64,000 nt of DNA from Rhizobium sp. L51/94. GTDB lineage: Bacteria; Pseudomonadota; Alphaproteobacteria; Rhizobiales; Rhizobiaceae. Position numbers and translations under genes: made by a program. Below are positions 34,122-43,099 of this stretch, piece by piece. Position 1 is the stretch's first letter. Every line of letters starts with the position of its first letter. The stretch spans positions 186,001 to 250,000 of the forward strand of contig NZ_CP072144.1 in assembly GCF_019355555.1 (NCBI RefSeq), written 5' to 3'. Under the pieces are notes generated by a model. The model ran no database searches and was not told where the DNA came from. It saw only the letters and a list, made by a program, of their open reading frames with translations.

Positions 34122-34200
34122 GATCCCTCCCTGTCCCGTCACGTCTCCCGAACGGGCATGTCCTCTGAAGCTGTCATAGCGACTTCCTCCCGGAATCGCT

Positions 34201-34238
34201 ACAGCCCGGGAGCGGTCTTTTGACGGCTCCCGGGCTGT
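34201..34238. terminator. stem-loop downstream of the RND efflux operon
   Basis: ACAGCCCGGGAGC and GCTCCCGGGCTGT, a perfect 13-bp inverted repeat with a 12-nt loop, 16 bp past the RND pump stop. No T-run on the minus strand, so it is a probable rather than certain terminator. Confidence 0.65.
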
Positions 34239-34253
34239 GCTTTCAGTCTCGTT

Positions 34254-37200
34254 TTAGTGGGTCGCTTCCGGCTTCACGTCCGGTGCTGCGACATCCTCTT
34301 CAGGCTTCTTGCCCTTGAAGATCCGCCGTGTCGTGACGAACAGCAACGGAATGAAGAATACGCCGAGGATGGTGGCCGCAAGCATGCCGCCCATGACGCC
34401 GATACCGATCGAATTCTGGCTGCCGGAACCTGCGCCACTGGCGATGGCAAGCGGCATCACACCGAGGATAAACGCGAGAGACGTCATCAGGATCGGCCGC
34501 AAGCGTTGCCGCGAGGCTTCGAGCGTTCCGTCGATCAGGCTCTTGCCATTTTTCTGCTGCTCCAGCGCGAACTCGACGATCAGAATGGCGTTTTTGGCGG
34601 CCAGGCCGATCGTCGTCAGCAGGCCGACCTTGAAGTACACGTCATTCGACTGACCGAAGAGGGTCGCCGCCAAAAGGGCCCCGAAGATGCCGACCGGCAC
34701 CGACAGCATGACAGCGAGCGGGATCGACCAGCTCTCGTACAAGGCTGCAAGCGCCAGGAAGACCACAAGGATCGAGATGGCGTAAAGCTTGCTCGCCTGG
34801 CTGCCTGACAACTCTTCCTGCTCGGACAATCCTGTCCATTCCAGGCGGAAGCCAGGTGGCAACTGCGACACCAGCTTGTTGACTTCGTTCATCGCATCAC
34901 CGGAGCTGACCCCCGGCGCTGCAGCACCTTGGATCTCGACTGCGGAAGAGCCGTTATATCGCTCGAGACGAGGAGAACCGAAGCTCCAGCTTCCCGTGGC
35001 AAAAGCTGAGAACGGCACCATGGAGCCTTCGGAATTTCGAACATACCAGCGATCGAAATCCTCAGGCTGCATCCGGAAATCCGCATCGGCCTGAACATAG
35101 ACCTGTTTGACGCGGCCCCTGTCGATGAAGTCGTTGACGTAGCTGCCGCCCCAGGCGGTTGCCAGCGTGGTGTCGATGTCGGCTAGCGAGATATCCAGTG
35201 CGCTCGCCTTTTCCTGGTCGATCTCCACCTGATACTGCGGCTGATCCTCCTGGCCGTTCGGTCGGGTACCGACCAAGAGCGGGCTTTTGGACGCCATGCC
35301 GAGCAGCTGGTTGCGGGCTGCCATCAACTTCTCATGGCCTTGGCCGTTGACGTCTTGGAGGTAGAAGTCAAACCCGCTGGAAGAGCCGAAACCGGGAATA
35401 GCCGGTGGCGCCAACGCGAAGACGCTACCGTCCTTGATTTTCGAAAACGCCCCCATGGCGCGACCAGCAATTGCCTGGGCCTTGGATTGCGGAGTCGTGC
35501 GGGACGCGAAATCCTTCAGCTTGATGAAGGCGAGACCGATGTTCTGCCCCTGGCCACCGAAGCCAAAGCCGGCAACGGCAAAGACGCCGTCCACATAGTC
35601 TTTCTCGGTATTCAGATAATAATCGCGCACCTGTCCCAGCACTTCCTTAGCGCGGGCATCGGTGGCTCCCGGTGGCAAGGTGACGCTGGTGATCAGGATG
35701 CCCTGGTCTTCGTCCGGCAGGAACGAGCTCGGCAGACGCGTGAACAGAAAGCCGACACCGACGACGATCAGCACGAATACGACGAGGCCGACCCAGCTGC
35801 GCCGGATAATGCCGCCGACGCCGCGCTGATAGGCATGGCTGCCGCGATCGAAATTGCGGTTGAACCAGCCAAATACGCCCTTGGTCTTCGAACCGTGCTT
35901 CGGCTTGCGCAACAGAGTGGCGCAAAGTGCCGGCGTCAGGATAAGCGCGACGATGACCGAGAGGATCATGGCCGACACGATGGTCACGGAGAACTGGCGG
36001 TAGATGACGCCGACGGAGCCCGCGAAGAACGCCATCGGGATGAACACAGCCGATAGCACAGTCGCGATACCGACAAGCGCGCCGGTGATTTCGCCCATCG
36101 ACTTGATCGTCGCATCGCGTGGGGAAAGGTCTTCCTCTTCCATCACGCGCTCGACGTTTTCAACCACGACGATGGCATCGTCGACGAGCAGGCCGATCGC
36201 CAGCACCATCCCGAACATGGTCAAGTTGTTGATCGAGTAGCCGAACAGCGACAGGATGCCGAAGGTTCCGAGCAGCACCACCGGTACAGCAAGCGTCGGG
36301 ATCAAGGTTGCCCGCAGGTTCTGCAGGAAGACGAACATCACGATGAACACGAGGACGATGGCCTCGATCAGCGTCTTGACCACGTCTTCGATCGACAGCC
36401 GCACGAAAGGCGTCGTGTCGTAGGGATAGACGACCTCGACATTGGCCGGCAGCGTCTGCTTCAGGGCGTTGATGGTCGACTCGACCGCTTCAGCGGTGCT
36501 GATAGCATTCGCACCGGCTGCAAGCTGGATGGCAAGACCGGCAGACGGATGGCCGTTATATGTGCTCGAGCTTGCGTAGCTCTTTGCGCCGAGTTCGACG
36601 CGCGCCACGTCGTTGATGCGGACAAGCGAACCGTTCGGAAGGCTTTTCAGAATGATGTTTTCGAACTGCTGCGGTGTCTGCAGGCGGCTCTTGGCCGTTA
36701 CAGTTGCGTTCAGTTCCTGGCCCTTGCGCTGCGGCAACGCACCCAGCTGGCCGGCTGCGACCTGGCTGTTCTGGGCTTCGATGGCGGTTGAGACGTCGCT
36801 GACCATCAGCTGGTACTTGGCCAGCTTGTCCGGATCGACCCAGATGCGCATGGCGTAGTTAGAACCGAACAGCGTCGTGTCGCCAACGCCCTCTACACGC
36901 TTGATCGTATCGTTCAGGGTGCTGTCGACATAGTCGGCCAGATCGTTGGCATTAAGCTTGTCGTCCATCGACACGAAGCCGATAACCATCAGGAAGTTGG
37001 AGGTGGATTTCGAGACGGTAATACCGGTGCTGGTAACGGAATTGGGCAGCTGCGACTGGACGAGCGACAGCTTGTTTTGCACCTGAACCTGTGCGGTATC
37101 AGGATCGGCGGCATTGGTGAACGTCAGCGAAATCGAGGTCTGACCGGTCGAGGTCGACGTCGAGGTCATGTAGTCCAGGTTATCGATACCTGTCATGCCC

Positions 37201-37400
37201 TGCTCGATGACCTTGGTCACCGAGTTTTCGACCGTCGACGCATCGGCACCGGTGTAGTTGGCCGTGATGCGCACTGTCGTCGGAGCGATCTGCGGATACT
37301 GCGAAATCGACAGTGTCGTGATCGCAAGTGCGCCCGCGAGCATGACGACGATGGCGATGACCCACGCGAAGATGGGGCGGTCGATGAAGAAACGTGACAT
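34254..37400 (-). CDS. RND multidrug efflux permease, HAE1 family (AcrB/MexB/BepE type)
   Basis: Inner-membrane proton antiporter of 1048 residues with twelve helices and two large periplasmic loops. Starts MSRFFIDRPIFAWVIAIVVM. The central GLLVDDAIVVVENVERVMEE (near 400) contains the two Asp of the proton relay, and the second half repeats the fold (GLLTTIGLAAKNAILIVEFA near 930). The length is the family norm. The adaptor gene ends 8 bp upstream and a TetR gene is divergent from the adaptor. No TolC-type outer-membrane gene is adjacent, so a remote one must be used. Likely exports drugs, dyes or plant phenolics. Confidence 0.93.
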   Translation of the reverse strand: MSRFFIDRPIFAWVIAIVVMLAGALAITTLSISQYPQIAPTTVRITANYTGADASTVENSVTKVIEQGMTGIDNLDYMTSTSTSTGQTSISLTFTNAADPDTAQVQVQNKLSLVQSQLPNSVTSTGITVSKSTSNFLMVIGFVSMDDKLNANDLADYVDSTLNDTIKRVEGVGDTTLFGSNYAMRIWVDPDKLAKYQLMVSDVSTAIEAQNSQVAAGQLGALPQRKGQELNATVTAKSRLQTPQQFENIILKSLPNGSLVRINDVARVELGAKSYASSSTYNGHPSAGLAIQLAAGANAISTAEAVESTINALKQTLPANVEVVYPYDTTPFVRLSIEDVVKTLIEAIVLVFIVMFVFLQNLRATLIPTLAVPVVLLGTFGILSLFGYSINNLTMFGMVLAIGLLVDDAIVVVENVERVMEEEDLSPRDATIKSMGEITGALVGIATVLSAVFIPMAFFAGSVGVIYRQFSVTIVSAMILSVIVALILTPALCATLLRKPKHGSKTKGVFGWFNRNFDRGSHAYQRGVGGIIRRSWVGLVVFVLIVVGVGFLFTRLPSSFLPDEDQGILITSVTLPPGATDARAKEVLGQVRDYYLNTEKDYVDGVFAVAGFGFGGQGQNIGLAFIKLKDFASRTTPQSKAQAIAGRAMGAFSKIKDGSVFALAPPAIPGFGSSSGFDFYLQDVNGQGHEKLMAARNQLLGMASKSPLLVGTRPNGQEDQPQYQVEIDQEKASALDISLADIDTTLATAWGGSYVNDFIDRGRVKQVYVQADADFRMQPEDFDRWYVRNSEGSMVPFSAFATGSWSFGSPRLERYNGSSAVEIQGAAAPGVSSGDAMNEVNKLVSQLPPGFRLEWTGLSEQEELSGSQASKLYAISILVVFLALAALYESWSIPLAVMLSVPVGIFGALLAATLFGQSNDVYFKVGLLTTIGLAAKNAILIVEFALEQQKNGKSLIDGTLEASRQRLRPILMTSLAFILGVMPLAIASGAGSGSQNSIGIGVMGGMLAATILGVFFIPLLFVTTRRIFKGKKPEEDVAAPDVKPEATH

Positions 37401-37408
37401 CGTGCAGC

Positions 37409-38728
37409 TTACTCCGCGATGCCGCTGGCGGCACCCTTGTCGGTATTTACGAGGCTAGCCTGATCCGTCGACTTTTTCGGGTCAGCCGAAGCCTGCTTGA
37501 TGTTGCCGGTCGCGTCGTCGATGGTCACCATCGAAACGTTGACGTCCTGCCCATCCTTGACGCGCTGGCCGCCTTCGATGATCACCCGATCGCCGTCCTT
37601 CAGGCCTTCGCTGACAAGCCAGCTGTTGCCATAGCTGCGCTGGACGACCAGCGTCCGGGCCTGGACCTTGCCTTCGGGCGTCACGAACATTGCTGTCGGT
37701 TCGCCTTTGGTGTTGCGAGCCACGGCGCGCTGCGGAACGAGGAAGCTGTTCGGAGCCACACCCTCTTCGATATTCGCCCGCACGTACATGCCGGGCAGAA
37801 GAGTGCGGTCCGGGTTGGGGAAGATAACCCGGACGCTGATCGTGCCGACGGTTTCAGCCACAGTTGCGTTGGCAAACTGGAACTTGCCCGTTTCCTTGTA
37901 GGTCGAGCCGTCTTCCAGCGTCAGGTGCACGGCAACATTGTCGCCGCTGGTCTTCAGGCGGCCTTCGTCGACAGCCCGGCGGAATTTCAACAGGTTGGTG
38001 CTTGACTGCGTCACATCGACATTCATCGGATCGAGCTTGTTGATCGTCGTCAGCGCTGTCGTCTGGTCGGCAGTCACGAGCGCGCCGACGGTAACGGTGG
38101 ATGCATCGACGCGACCGTCGATCGGAGCGCGGATCTTCGTATAGTCGAGATTGATGCGGGCGGTTTCAAGTGAGGCCTGGGCCGACGCGACGTCTGCCTT
38201 CGCCTGCAACAGTGTCGAGTTGGCGTCGTCGAAATCCTGCTGGCTGACAGCATTCTGCTGGCTCAAACCCTTGTAGCGATCGACCTTCGCCTGCGCGCTG
38301 GGAAGTGCACCCTGCGCCTTCTGAAGCGCCGCCACGGCGCTGTCGTAGGATGCCTGATAAGGCCTGGGGTCGATCTCGTACAGGATATCGCCCTGCTTGA
38401 CTTCGCTGCCTTCCTTGAAGTTTCGGCTGCGAATGATGCCGCCGACCTGCGGGCGCACGTCTGCCGTCAGGTAGGCGGAGGTTCTTCCCGGCAGTTCCGC
38501 CGTAATCGCGACGGATTGCGGGTGCAGCACTATCGCGGAAACCTCGGGCTTAACCGCCGGCGCGTTGTTCTGTCCGGATTTCTGCTCGTTGCAACCGGCA
38601 ACCAACAGGGCCATACCAAGGCCAGCCGCAGCGAGCGCAACTACCCTGCCAATCGACGCGCTCCGGCCCCGGGCCGTCGGAGCAGACGAGCGTTGCGACA
38701 CATGCGAAGAGGAGGCGGAGTTTTGCAC
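37409..38728 (-). CDS. RND efflux periplasmic adaptor lipoprotein (AcrA/MexA type)
   Basis: Membrane-fusion protein of about 439 residues. A lipoprotein signal (VVALAAAGLGMALLVAGC) ends in a lipobox Cys near residue 50. It is followed by the barrel-sandwich half (AYLTADVRPQVGGIIRSRNF), a coiled-coil hairpin (about 135-195, QKAQGALPSAQAKVDRYK) and beta-barrel domains. The GTG at 38728 is preferred to an in-frame start at 38800 because the latter would leave almost no room for a promoter next to the divergent TetR gene. Joins the RND pump to an outer-membrane channel. Confidence 0.9.
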   Translation of the reverse strand: MQNSASSSHVSQRSSAPTARGRSASIGRVVALAAAGLGMALLVAGCNEQKSGQNNAPAVKPEVSAIVLHPQSVAITAELPGRTSAYLTADVRPQVGGIIRSRNFKEGSEVKQGDILYEIDPRPYQASYDSAVAALQKAQGALPSAQAKVDRYKGLSQQNAVSQQDFDDANSTLLQAKADVASAQASLETARINLDYTKIRAPIDGRVDASTVTVGALVTADQTTALTTINKLDPMNVDVTQSSTNLLKFRRAVDEGRLKTSGDNVAVHLTLEDGSTYKETGKFQFANATVAETVGTISVRVIFPNPDRTLLPGMYVRANIEEGVAPNSFLVPQRAVARNTKGEPTAMFVTPEGKVQARTLVVQRSYGNSWLVSEGLKDGDRVIIEGGQRVKDGQDVNVSMVTIDDATGNIKQASADPKKSTDQASLVNTDKGAASGIAE

Positions 38729-38752
38729 GTTGCGGTTTCCAGTCCTGTTATT

Positions 38753-38786
38753 TACAGTACGACACGGTATGGCAAATATATCTGTA
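38753..38786. promoter_or_regulatory. candidate TetR operator between the efflux operon and its regulator
   Basis: TACAG (38753-38757) and CTGTA (38782-38786) are inverted around a 24-bp AT-rich core in the 91-bp divergent intergenic region. The arms are short, so support comes mainly from location. Confidence 0.35.
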
Positions 38787-38819
38787 GCCGTTAATGTCAA
38801 TTGCTCCCGGAGTTTGTCA

Positions 38820-39485
38820 ATGAAAAATCAGACTCAAGGAACGGTTGCTGCAGAAGCTGTCCGTCGCCCGCGTGGCCGTCCGCAGACTGCAAGCGACGAC
38901 ACACGGCGCAGGATGATCATTGCCGAGGCTCGCAGCACCTTCCACCAGATGGGTTACGCCGGTACGACAATGGATCTGGTCGCAATGCGCTGCAAAGTCT
39001 CCAAGCAGACACTCTACAAGCTTTTTTCCAGCAAGACAGAGCTTTTCATGGCGATGATCGACCTTCATCGCGCATCGATGGTGGCACTTCCGCGCGACGA
39101 GACAGAGACACTGCCGCTGATGGAAACGCTTGAGCAAATCTTCATGATCGACATCGATGAGGAGGTCGACAGGGATCGCCAGGCGTTCATTCACTTTATC
39201 GTGGGAGAGGCGGAGAGGTTTCCGGAAATCGGCGGGCTGCTGCACAAACACGGCCTGCAGCAATCGCGAACCCTCCTTGCGGAATGGCTGCGGATACAAA
39301 ACGAACGCGGGCGAATCAGCATCCGGAATACCGAAAGCGGTGCCCGTATGCTGCTCAGCATGGTGATGGGAGCGCTGGCTCCCATGCCGGGCAATCTAGA
39401 CCACTGGCCAAGCCGCGAGGCGAGAAACGAACATCTACGCTGTTGTTTCGAAGTCTTCCTCAAGGGCGCGCTGCCGCGCCCTTGA
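38820..39485 (+). CDS. TetR-family repressor of the divergent RND pump
   Basis: DNA-binding regulator of 221 residues. A basic N-terminus (RRPRGRP) precedes a TetR_N helix-turn-helix (about 30-77, TMDLVAMRCKVSKQTLYKLF). The C-terminal domain (about 95-215) is of the AcrR/AmeR ligand-binding type. The ATG at 38820 follows CCGGAG. Divergent from the adaptor gene, the standard layout in which the regulator represses both directions and releases on drug binding. Confidence 0.88.
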   Translation: MKNQTQGTVAAEAVRRPRGRPQTASDDTRRRMIIAEARSTFHQMGYAGTTMDLVAMRCKVSKQTLYKLFSSKTELFMAMIDLHRASMVALPRDETETLPLMETLEQIFMIDIDEEVDRDRQAFIHFIVGEAERFPEIGGLLHKHGLQQSRTLLAEWLRIQNERGRISIRNTESGARMLLSMVMGALAPMPGNLDHWPSREARNEHLRCCFEVFLKGALPRP

Positions 39486-39503
39486 GGAAGCTATGCGGAC
39501 GGA

Positions 39504-39749
39504 TCAGTGGCGCTGCGCCATGGCGCAGACCTCGTCGTCCATTTCGCCCATCAGAGACTTTGGATCACGGGCCGCATACATTTCCTGCAGCACGGCGCCA
39601 AGCGCCAGATCCAGGCACCAGACTGGAAACTCGGCATTCATTCCCTTGGCGCTCTCGCGGGCATAGGTGATGAGCCGCGCAATCGATGCCAGTTCCTTTA
39701 GGGTGTCGGAATCGATCTCTCTGTTTTCATTAGGAAGTATCGTTGTCAT
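39504..39749 (-). CDS. small hypothetical cytoplasmic protein, 81 residues
   Basis: Acidic, probably helical protein with no signal peptide or membrane segment (core ELASIARLITYARESAKG). It has good codon use and a normal length for the small conserved proteins seen in rhizobia. It is convergent with the TetR gene, 18 bp apart. No function can be assigned. Confidence 0.6.
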   Translation of the reverse strand: MTTILPNENREIDSDTLKELASIARLITYARESAKGMNAEFPVWCLDLALGAVLQEMYAARDPKSLMGEMDDEVCAMAQRH

Positions 39750-39936
39750 TGCTGCCCCACATGCGCTGCCGAAGTTGTTCGCATTCCGCGGTTTCTATAG
39801 CGCAGACACTGGACATTGGCGCGTGACAACAGCCGTGACACAGCGTTTGGGTGCGGCTCATTTTTAGTTACAACTTTAAAAGGAATTTATAGATGAGAGA
39901 CTCGCCAATACGCCTGTAAAGGCATGTGGTGTTATC

Positions 39937-39973
39937 AAAAAAAACGCACGCCCTGATTTCATAGGGCGCGCGT
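39937..39973 (-). terminator. intrinsic terminator of the XRE regulator gene
   Basis: On the minus strand ACGCGCGCCCT, 8-nt loop, AGGGCGTGCGT (one G-T in the stem), followed by eight T. It lies 35 bp past the regulator's stop. The rest of the 258-bp gap 39750-40007 shows no gene. Confidence 0.85.
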
Positions 39974-40007
39974 TCTGGATCAGCTCAGCGGTCAAACGAC
40001 CGTGCGT

Positions 40008-40466
40008 TCAATGGTGCAGTGTAATGGGAGCTTCTGTCGTCACAGCGACTGCTGCCGGTGCGGCTTCGGATGCGTCGGCAAGGGATGTCACGAGCGTCAG
40101 GATTGACTGGCGAATGCCGGCGTCACCGATTTTCATAAAAGCCTTGTTCAATCCCAGCCCCTCTTTCGAGGTCAGGAATTCGGAGAGGTCGTCGAGGCCG
40201 TTCAAGTGCCCGATGCCATCCGTCGTGATGGACTGGGAATTGTCCTGCTGGAAGAAAAAGCTGACCTGGATCGCCAAAACGCCGGCAATTGTCTGCAGCC
40301 TGCTGGCACCAATGCGGTTGGTGCCTTTTTCGTATTTCTGGACCTGCTGGAATGTAACGCCGATCTGGTCGGCAAGCCTCTCCTGGCTCATACCCAGCAT
40401 CAGGCGTCGCATACGAACTCGTGAGCCGACGTAAATGTCGATTGGGTTTGGTACTTTTGCAGTCAC
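40008..40466 (-). CDS. XRE-family helix-turn-helix regulator
   Basis: Protein of 152 residues with an N-terminal Cro/C1-type HTH (about 14-70, IGVTFQQVQKYEKGTNRIGA is the recognition region) and a C-terminal Ala-rich tail. The form is common in rhizobia as a small transcriptional regulator. The start is a GTG at 40466 preceded by GGAG; an upstream in-frame ATG at 40508 would add 14 unlikely residues. Stands alone, ends at a strong terminator; target unknown. Confidence 0.85.
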   Translation of the reverse strand: MTAKVPNPIDIYVGSRVRMRRLMLGMSQERLADQIGVTFQQVQKYEKGTNRIGASRLQTIAGVLAIQVSFFFQQDNSQSITTDGIGHLNGLDDLSEFLTSKEGLGLNKAFMKIGDAGIRQSILTLVTSLADASEAAPAAVAVTTEAPITLHH

Positions 40467-40649
40467 TGCACAGTCTCCTGGATCAAAAGGCGATGACAAC
40501 CCTAACATTCAGCCACTTGGAATGCTCAGGAAAACGCTGCGGTACGATATATGCCAAATTTGTTCGAAAAACGACACCTGTTGCGTAAAAAACGCGCTCT
40601 GTATGCAAATTTCACAAACCGCATATATTTTGATCAGCGAGCGCAGCGC

Positions 40650-40952
40650 CTATCGGGGCTGGATAGCCGAGGATGAGCGGCAGTTTCGAACCGGGCAGCT
40701 GGGATTGTCGCTGGTCGGAACATAGGCGCTGGCGGCATAGGATCCGAAGTCGCATTTGGCGCTGTCTGTTACGTAACGATCATAGACCTGTATGTTGCTG
40801 CGGCGCGAAGAATAGCGCAGCAGGACTGCCTTTTCCCTGGCAATAATCTGCTGCACGTCGCCGCATGTACGGTCCGTGGAGATGTAGCGCGATATCGCCA
40901 GCGCGGGGGAGGCGAGGCAAAGCAGGGCCAAGGCTGCAAGCGCAATTTTCAT
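40650..40952 (-). CDS. small secreted hypothetical protein with four cysteines
   Basis: Protein of 100 residues with a clear Sec signal peptide (MKIALAALALLCLASPALA) and a basic, Ser/Arg/Tyr-rich mature part of 81 residues with four Cys, probably two disulfides. The ATG follows AGAGGGAC. It is isolated from neighbours by 180-200 bp gaps. I do not recognise a named family; similar short exported proteins are common in Rhizobiaceae. Confidence 0.65.
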   Translation of the reverse strand: MKIALAALALLCLASPALAISRYISTDRTCGDVQQIIAREKAVLLRYSSRRSNIQVYDRYVTDSAKCDFGSYAASAYVPTSDNPSCPVRNCRSSSAIQPR

Positions 40953-41155
40953 GTTTGTCCCTCTTCGGTCGTCAGCAATATATTCGGTCTAGCGCTTTCG
41001 CGCAGGCATCGCGAGTAAAGATTACGGGATGTGTCGCGTAAGTTTTCCACTGAAAGCGGAATGAAAGGTTGGAGCGCTAAGTTGCAGACGCATCGTGGAG
41101 GAGCCCATGCCCGACAAGGGCTGAGAACGGTGCCAACAACAGGAGGAGATATTCC

Positions 41156-42169
41156 ATGCGTTCCAACGCATTTTTTCATTGCGTCGCCCTTTCCGCCATC
41201 ATGGCCGCTGCATCGCTCGGCGCAACCACCGCTGCAAAGGCTGCTGACAAGATCACCATCATGGTCGGCGGTTTCGAAAAGCAGATCTACCTGCCGGCCA
41301 AGCTGACGGAAGCACTCGGCTACTTCAAGGACGAAGGCCTCGATGTGGAGCTGCTGAACGAAGCGGCCGGCGTCGACGCCGAGAACCAGCTGCTGGCCGG
41401 CGCCGTTCAGGGCGTGGTCGGTTTCTACGACCATTGCGTCGACCTGCAGGCGAAGGGCAAGTTCGTGGAATCCCTCGTGCAGTTCAGCCAGGCGCCCGGC
41501 GAAGTCGAGCTCGTGTCGACCAAGCATCCCGAAATCAAGTCGCCAGCCGATTTCAAGGGCAAGAACCTCGGCGTCACCGGCCTCGGCTCGTCGACCAATT
41601 TCCTGACGCTGTACATGGCATCCAAGGCAGGCCTGAAGCCGGGCGACGTTGTCACCATTCCTGTCGGCGCCGGCGGCACGTTTATCGCCGCGATGCAGCA
41701 GGACCAGATCCAGGCCGGCATGACCACCGAGCCGACAATTTCGCGCATGCTTAAGACAGACGAGGCGAAGATCCTTGTCGACATGCGTACCGTCGAATCG
41801 ACTCGCGCCGCCCTAGGCGGCACCTATCCGGCAGCCTCGTTTTATATGGAGAATGCGTGGATCGACAGCCACAAGGAAGAGGCCCAGAAGCTGGCCAACG
41901 CCTTCGTCAAGACGCTGCGTTTCATCAACACCCATTCTGCAGCCGAGATCGCCGACAAGATGCCGAAGGATTTCTACGTCGGCGACAAGGACGGCTACAT
42001 CAAGGCGCTCGAGGCCGGCAAGGGCATGTTCACGCCTGATGGCGTGATGCCGGAAGATGGTCCGAAGACAGTCCTGACCGTGCTCTCGGAGTTCTCGAAG
42101 AACGTCAAGGGCAAGCAGATCGACCTGTCGAAGACGTACACGACGGAATACGTCAAGAACGTCAAGTAA
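41156..42169 (+). CDS. ABC transporter substrate-binding protein, NMT1/SsuA/TauA type
   Basis: Periplasmic protein of 337 residues with a signal peptide ending AAKAA and an NMT1-like binding fold (KITIMVGGFEKQIYLPAKL at the mature start, then LGVTGLGSSTNFLTLYMASK near 140). The family carries sulfonates, nitrate, taurine, pyrimidine precursors or aromatic acids; the ligand here is unknown. AGGAGGAG precedes the ATG. An ATPase and a permease gene follow. The leader has a GGCTGAGA sequence but no full riboswitch. Confidence 0.85.
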   Translation: MRSNAFFHCVALSAIMAAASLGATTAAKAADKITIMVGGFEKQIYLPAKLTEALGYFKDEGLDVELLNEAAGVDAENQLLAGAVQGVVGFYDHCVDLQAKGKFVESLVQFSQAPGEVELVSTKHPEIKSPADFKGKNLGVTGLGSSTNFLTLYMASKAGLKPGDVVTIPVGAGGTFIAAMQQDQIQAGMTTEPTISRMLKTDEAKILVDMRTVESTRAALGGTYPAASFYMENAWIDSHKEEAQKLANAFVKTLRFINTHSAAEIADKMPKDFYVGDKDGYIKALEAGKGMFTPDGVMPEDGPKTVLTVLSEFSKNVKGKQIDLSKTYTTEYVKNVK

Positions 42170-42260
42170 ACGCTTTTGCCCGCTTCCGGCAGACATCGGA
42201 AGCGGTCCATCGATCGTCCGGGGCAAGGCGTGCACGCCCCTAGACAGGCACGCACCAGGT

Positions 42261-43085
42261 ATGAAAATGCAACAGGATAACGCCCAGGGACCGGCGATCG
42301 AGCTGATCAATGTCAGCCGGCGCTTCGTCTCGCCGACCGGCAAGTCGCTGACGGCACTTCGCGATTTCAACATGACCGTGGAACGCGGCGAATTCGTCGC
42401 CGTCGTCGGCCCGACAGGCTGCGGAAAGTCAACGACCCTCAATCTCGTAACCGGCCTTAACAAGCCGAGCGCCGGCGAAGTCCGCCTGATGGGCGGTCCG
42501 GTCGACGGCATCGATCCGCGCGTCGGCTTCGTCTTCCAGACGGATGCGCTGTTTCCGTGGAAGAACGTCATAGACAACGTCATGGCCGGGCCGCTGTTTC
42601 GCGGCAAGTCGAAGGCGGAAGCCGAGCGCCTCGCCAAGGACTGGCTGGCACGCGTCGGTCTCACCCGCTTCCTGCACCATTATCCCCACCAGCTTTCAGG
42701 CGGCATGCGCAAGCGCGTCTCGCTGGCCCAGACCTTCATCAACGAGCCGGAAATCCTGTTGATGGACGAGCCCTTCTCGGCGCTCGACGTGCAGACACGC
42801 ACCGTCATGCATGAAGAACTGCTGAAGCTTTGGGCCGAACGCAAGGCGTCCGTCGTCTTCGTCACCCACGATCTCGAGGAGGCCGTGGCGCTGGCCGACA
42901 AGGTCTACGTGCTGACAGCAGGACCGGCGACGGTCAAGTCGGTCTACAAGATCGATCTGCCGCGTCCCCGCGTCGTCTCGGAAATCCGCTACGAGCAGAC
43001 CTTCATCGATTATTGCAAGACCATCTGGGAGGATCTCCGCCAGGAGGTCGAGACCAGCTATAGCCGCGCCAGCGAAGCAGCCTGA
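42261..43085 (+). CDS. ABC transporter ATP-binding protein, SsuB/TauB type
   Basis: ATPase of 274 residues with Walker A GPTGCGKS, Q-loop FVFQTDALFPWK, signature LSGGMRKR, Walker B ILLMDEPFSALD and H-loop FVTHDLEEAVALAD. FQTDALFPW and EEAVALAD are typical of nitrate/sulfonate/bicarbonate ATPases. It sits 91 bp after the binding-protein gene and 14 bp before the permease gene. Confidence 0.9.
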   Translation: MKMQQDNAQGPAIELINVSRRFVSPTGKSLTALRDFNMTVERGEFVAVVGPTGCGKSTTLNLVTGLNKPSAGEVRLMGGPVDGIDPRVGFVFQTDALFPWKNVIDNVMAGPLFRGKSKAEAERLAKDWLARVGLTRFLHHYPHQLSGGMRKRVSLAQTFINEPEILLMDEPFSALDVQTRTVMHEELLKLWAERKASVVFVTHDLEEAVALADKVYVLTAGPATVKSVYKIDLPRPRVVSEIRYEQTFIDYCKTIWEDLRQEVETSYSRASEAA

Positions 43086-43099
43086 GGGAGGATCGGATC

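Noticed and set aside
39889..39920. Eight-codon ORF after AAAAGGAA
   Set aside because: Too short to call a gene and not linked to a downstream gene on the same strand.
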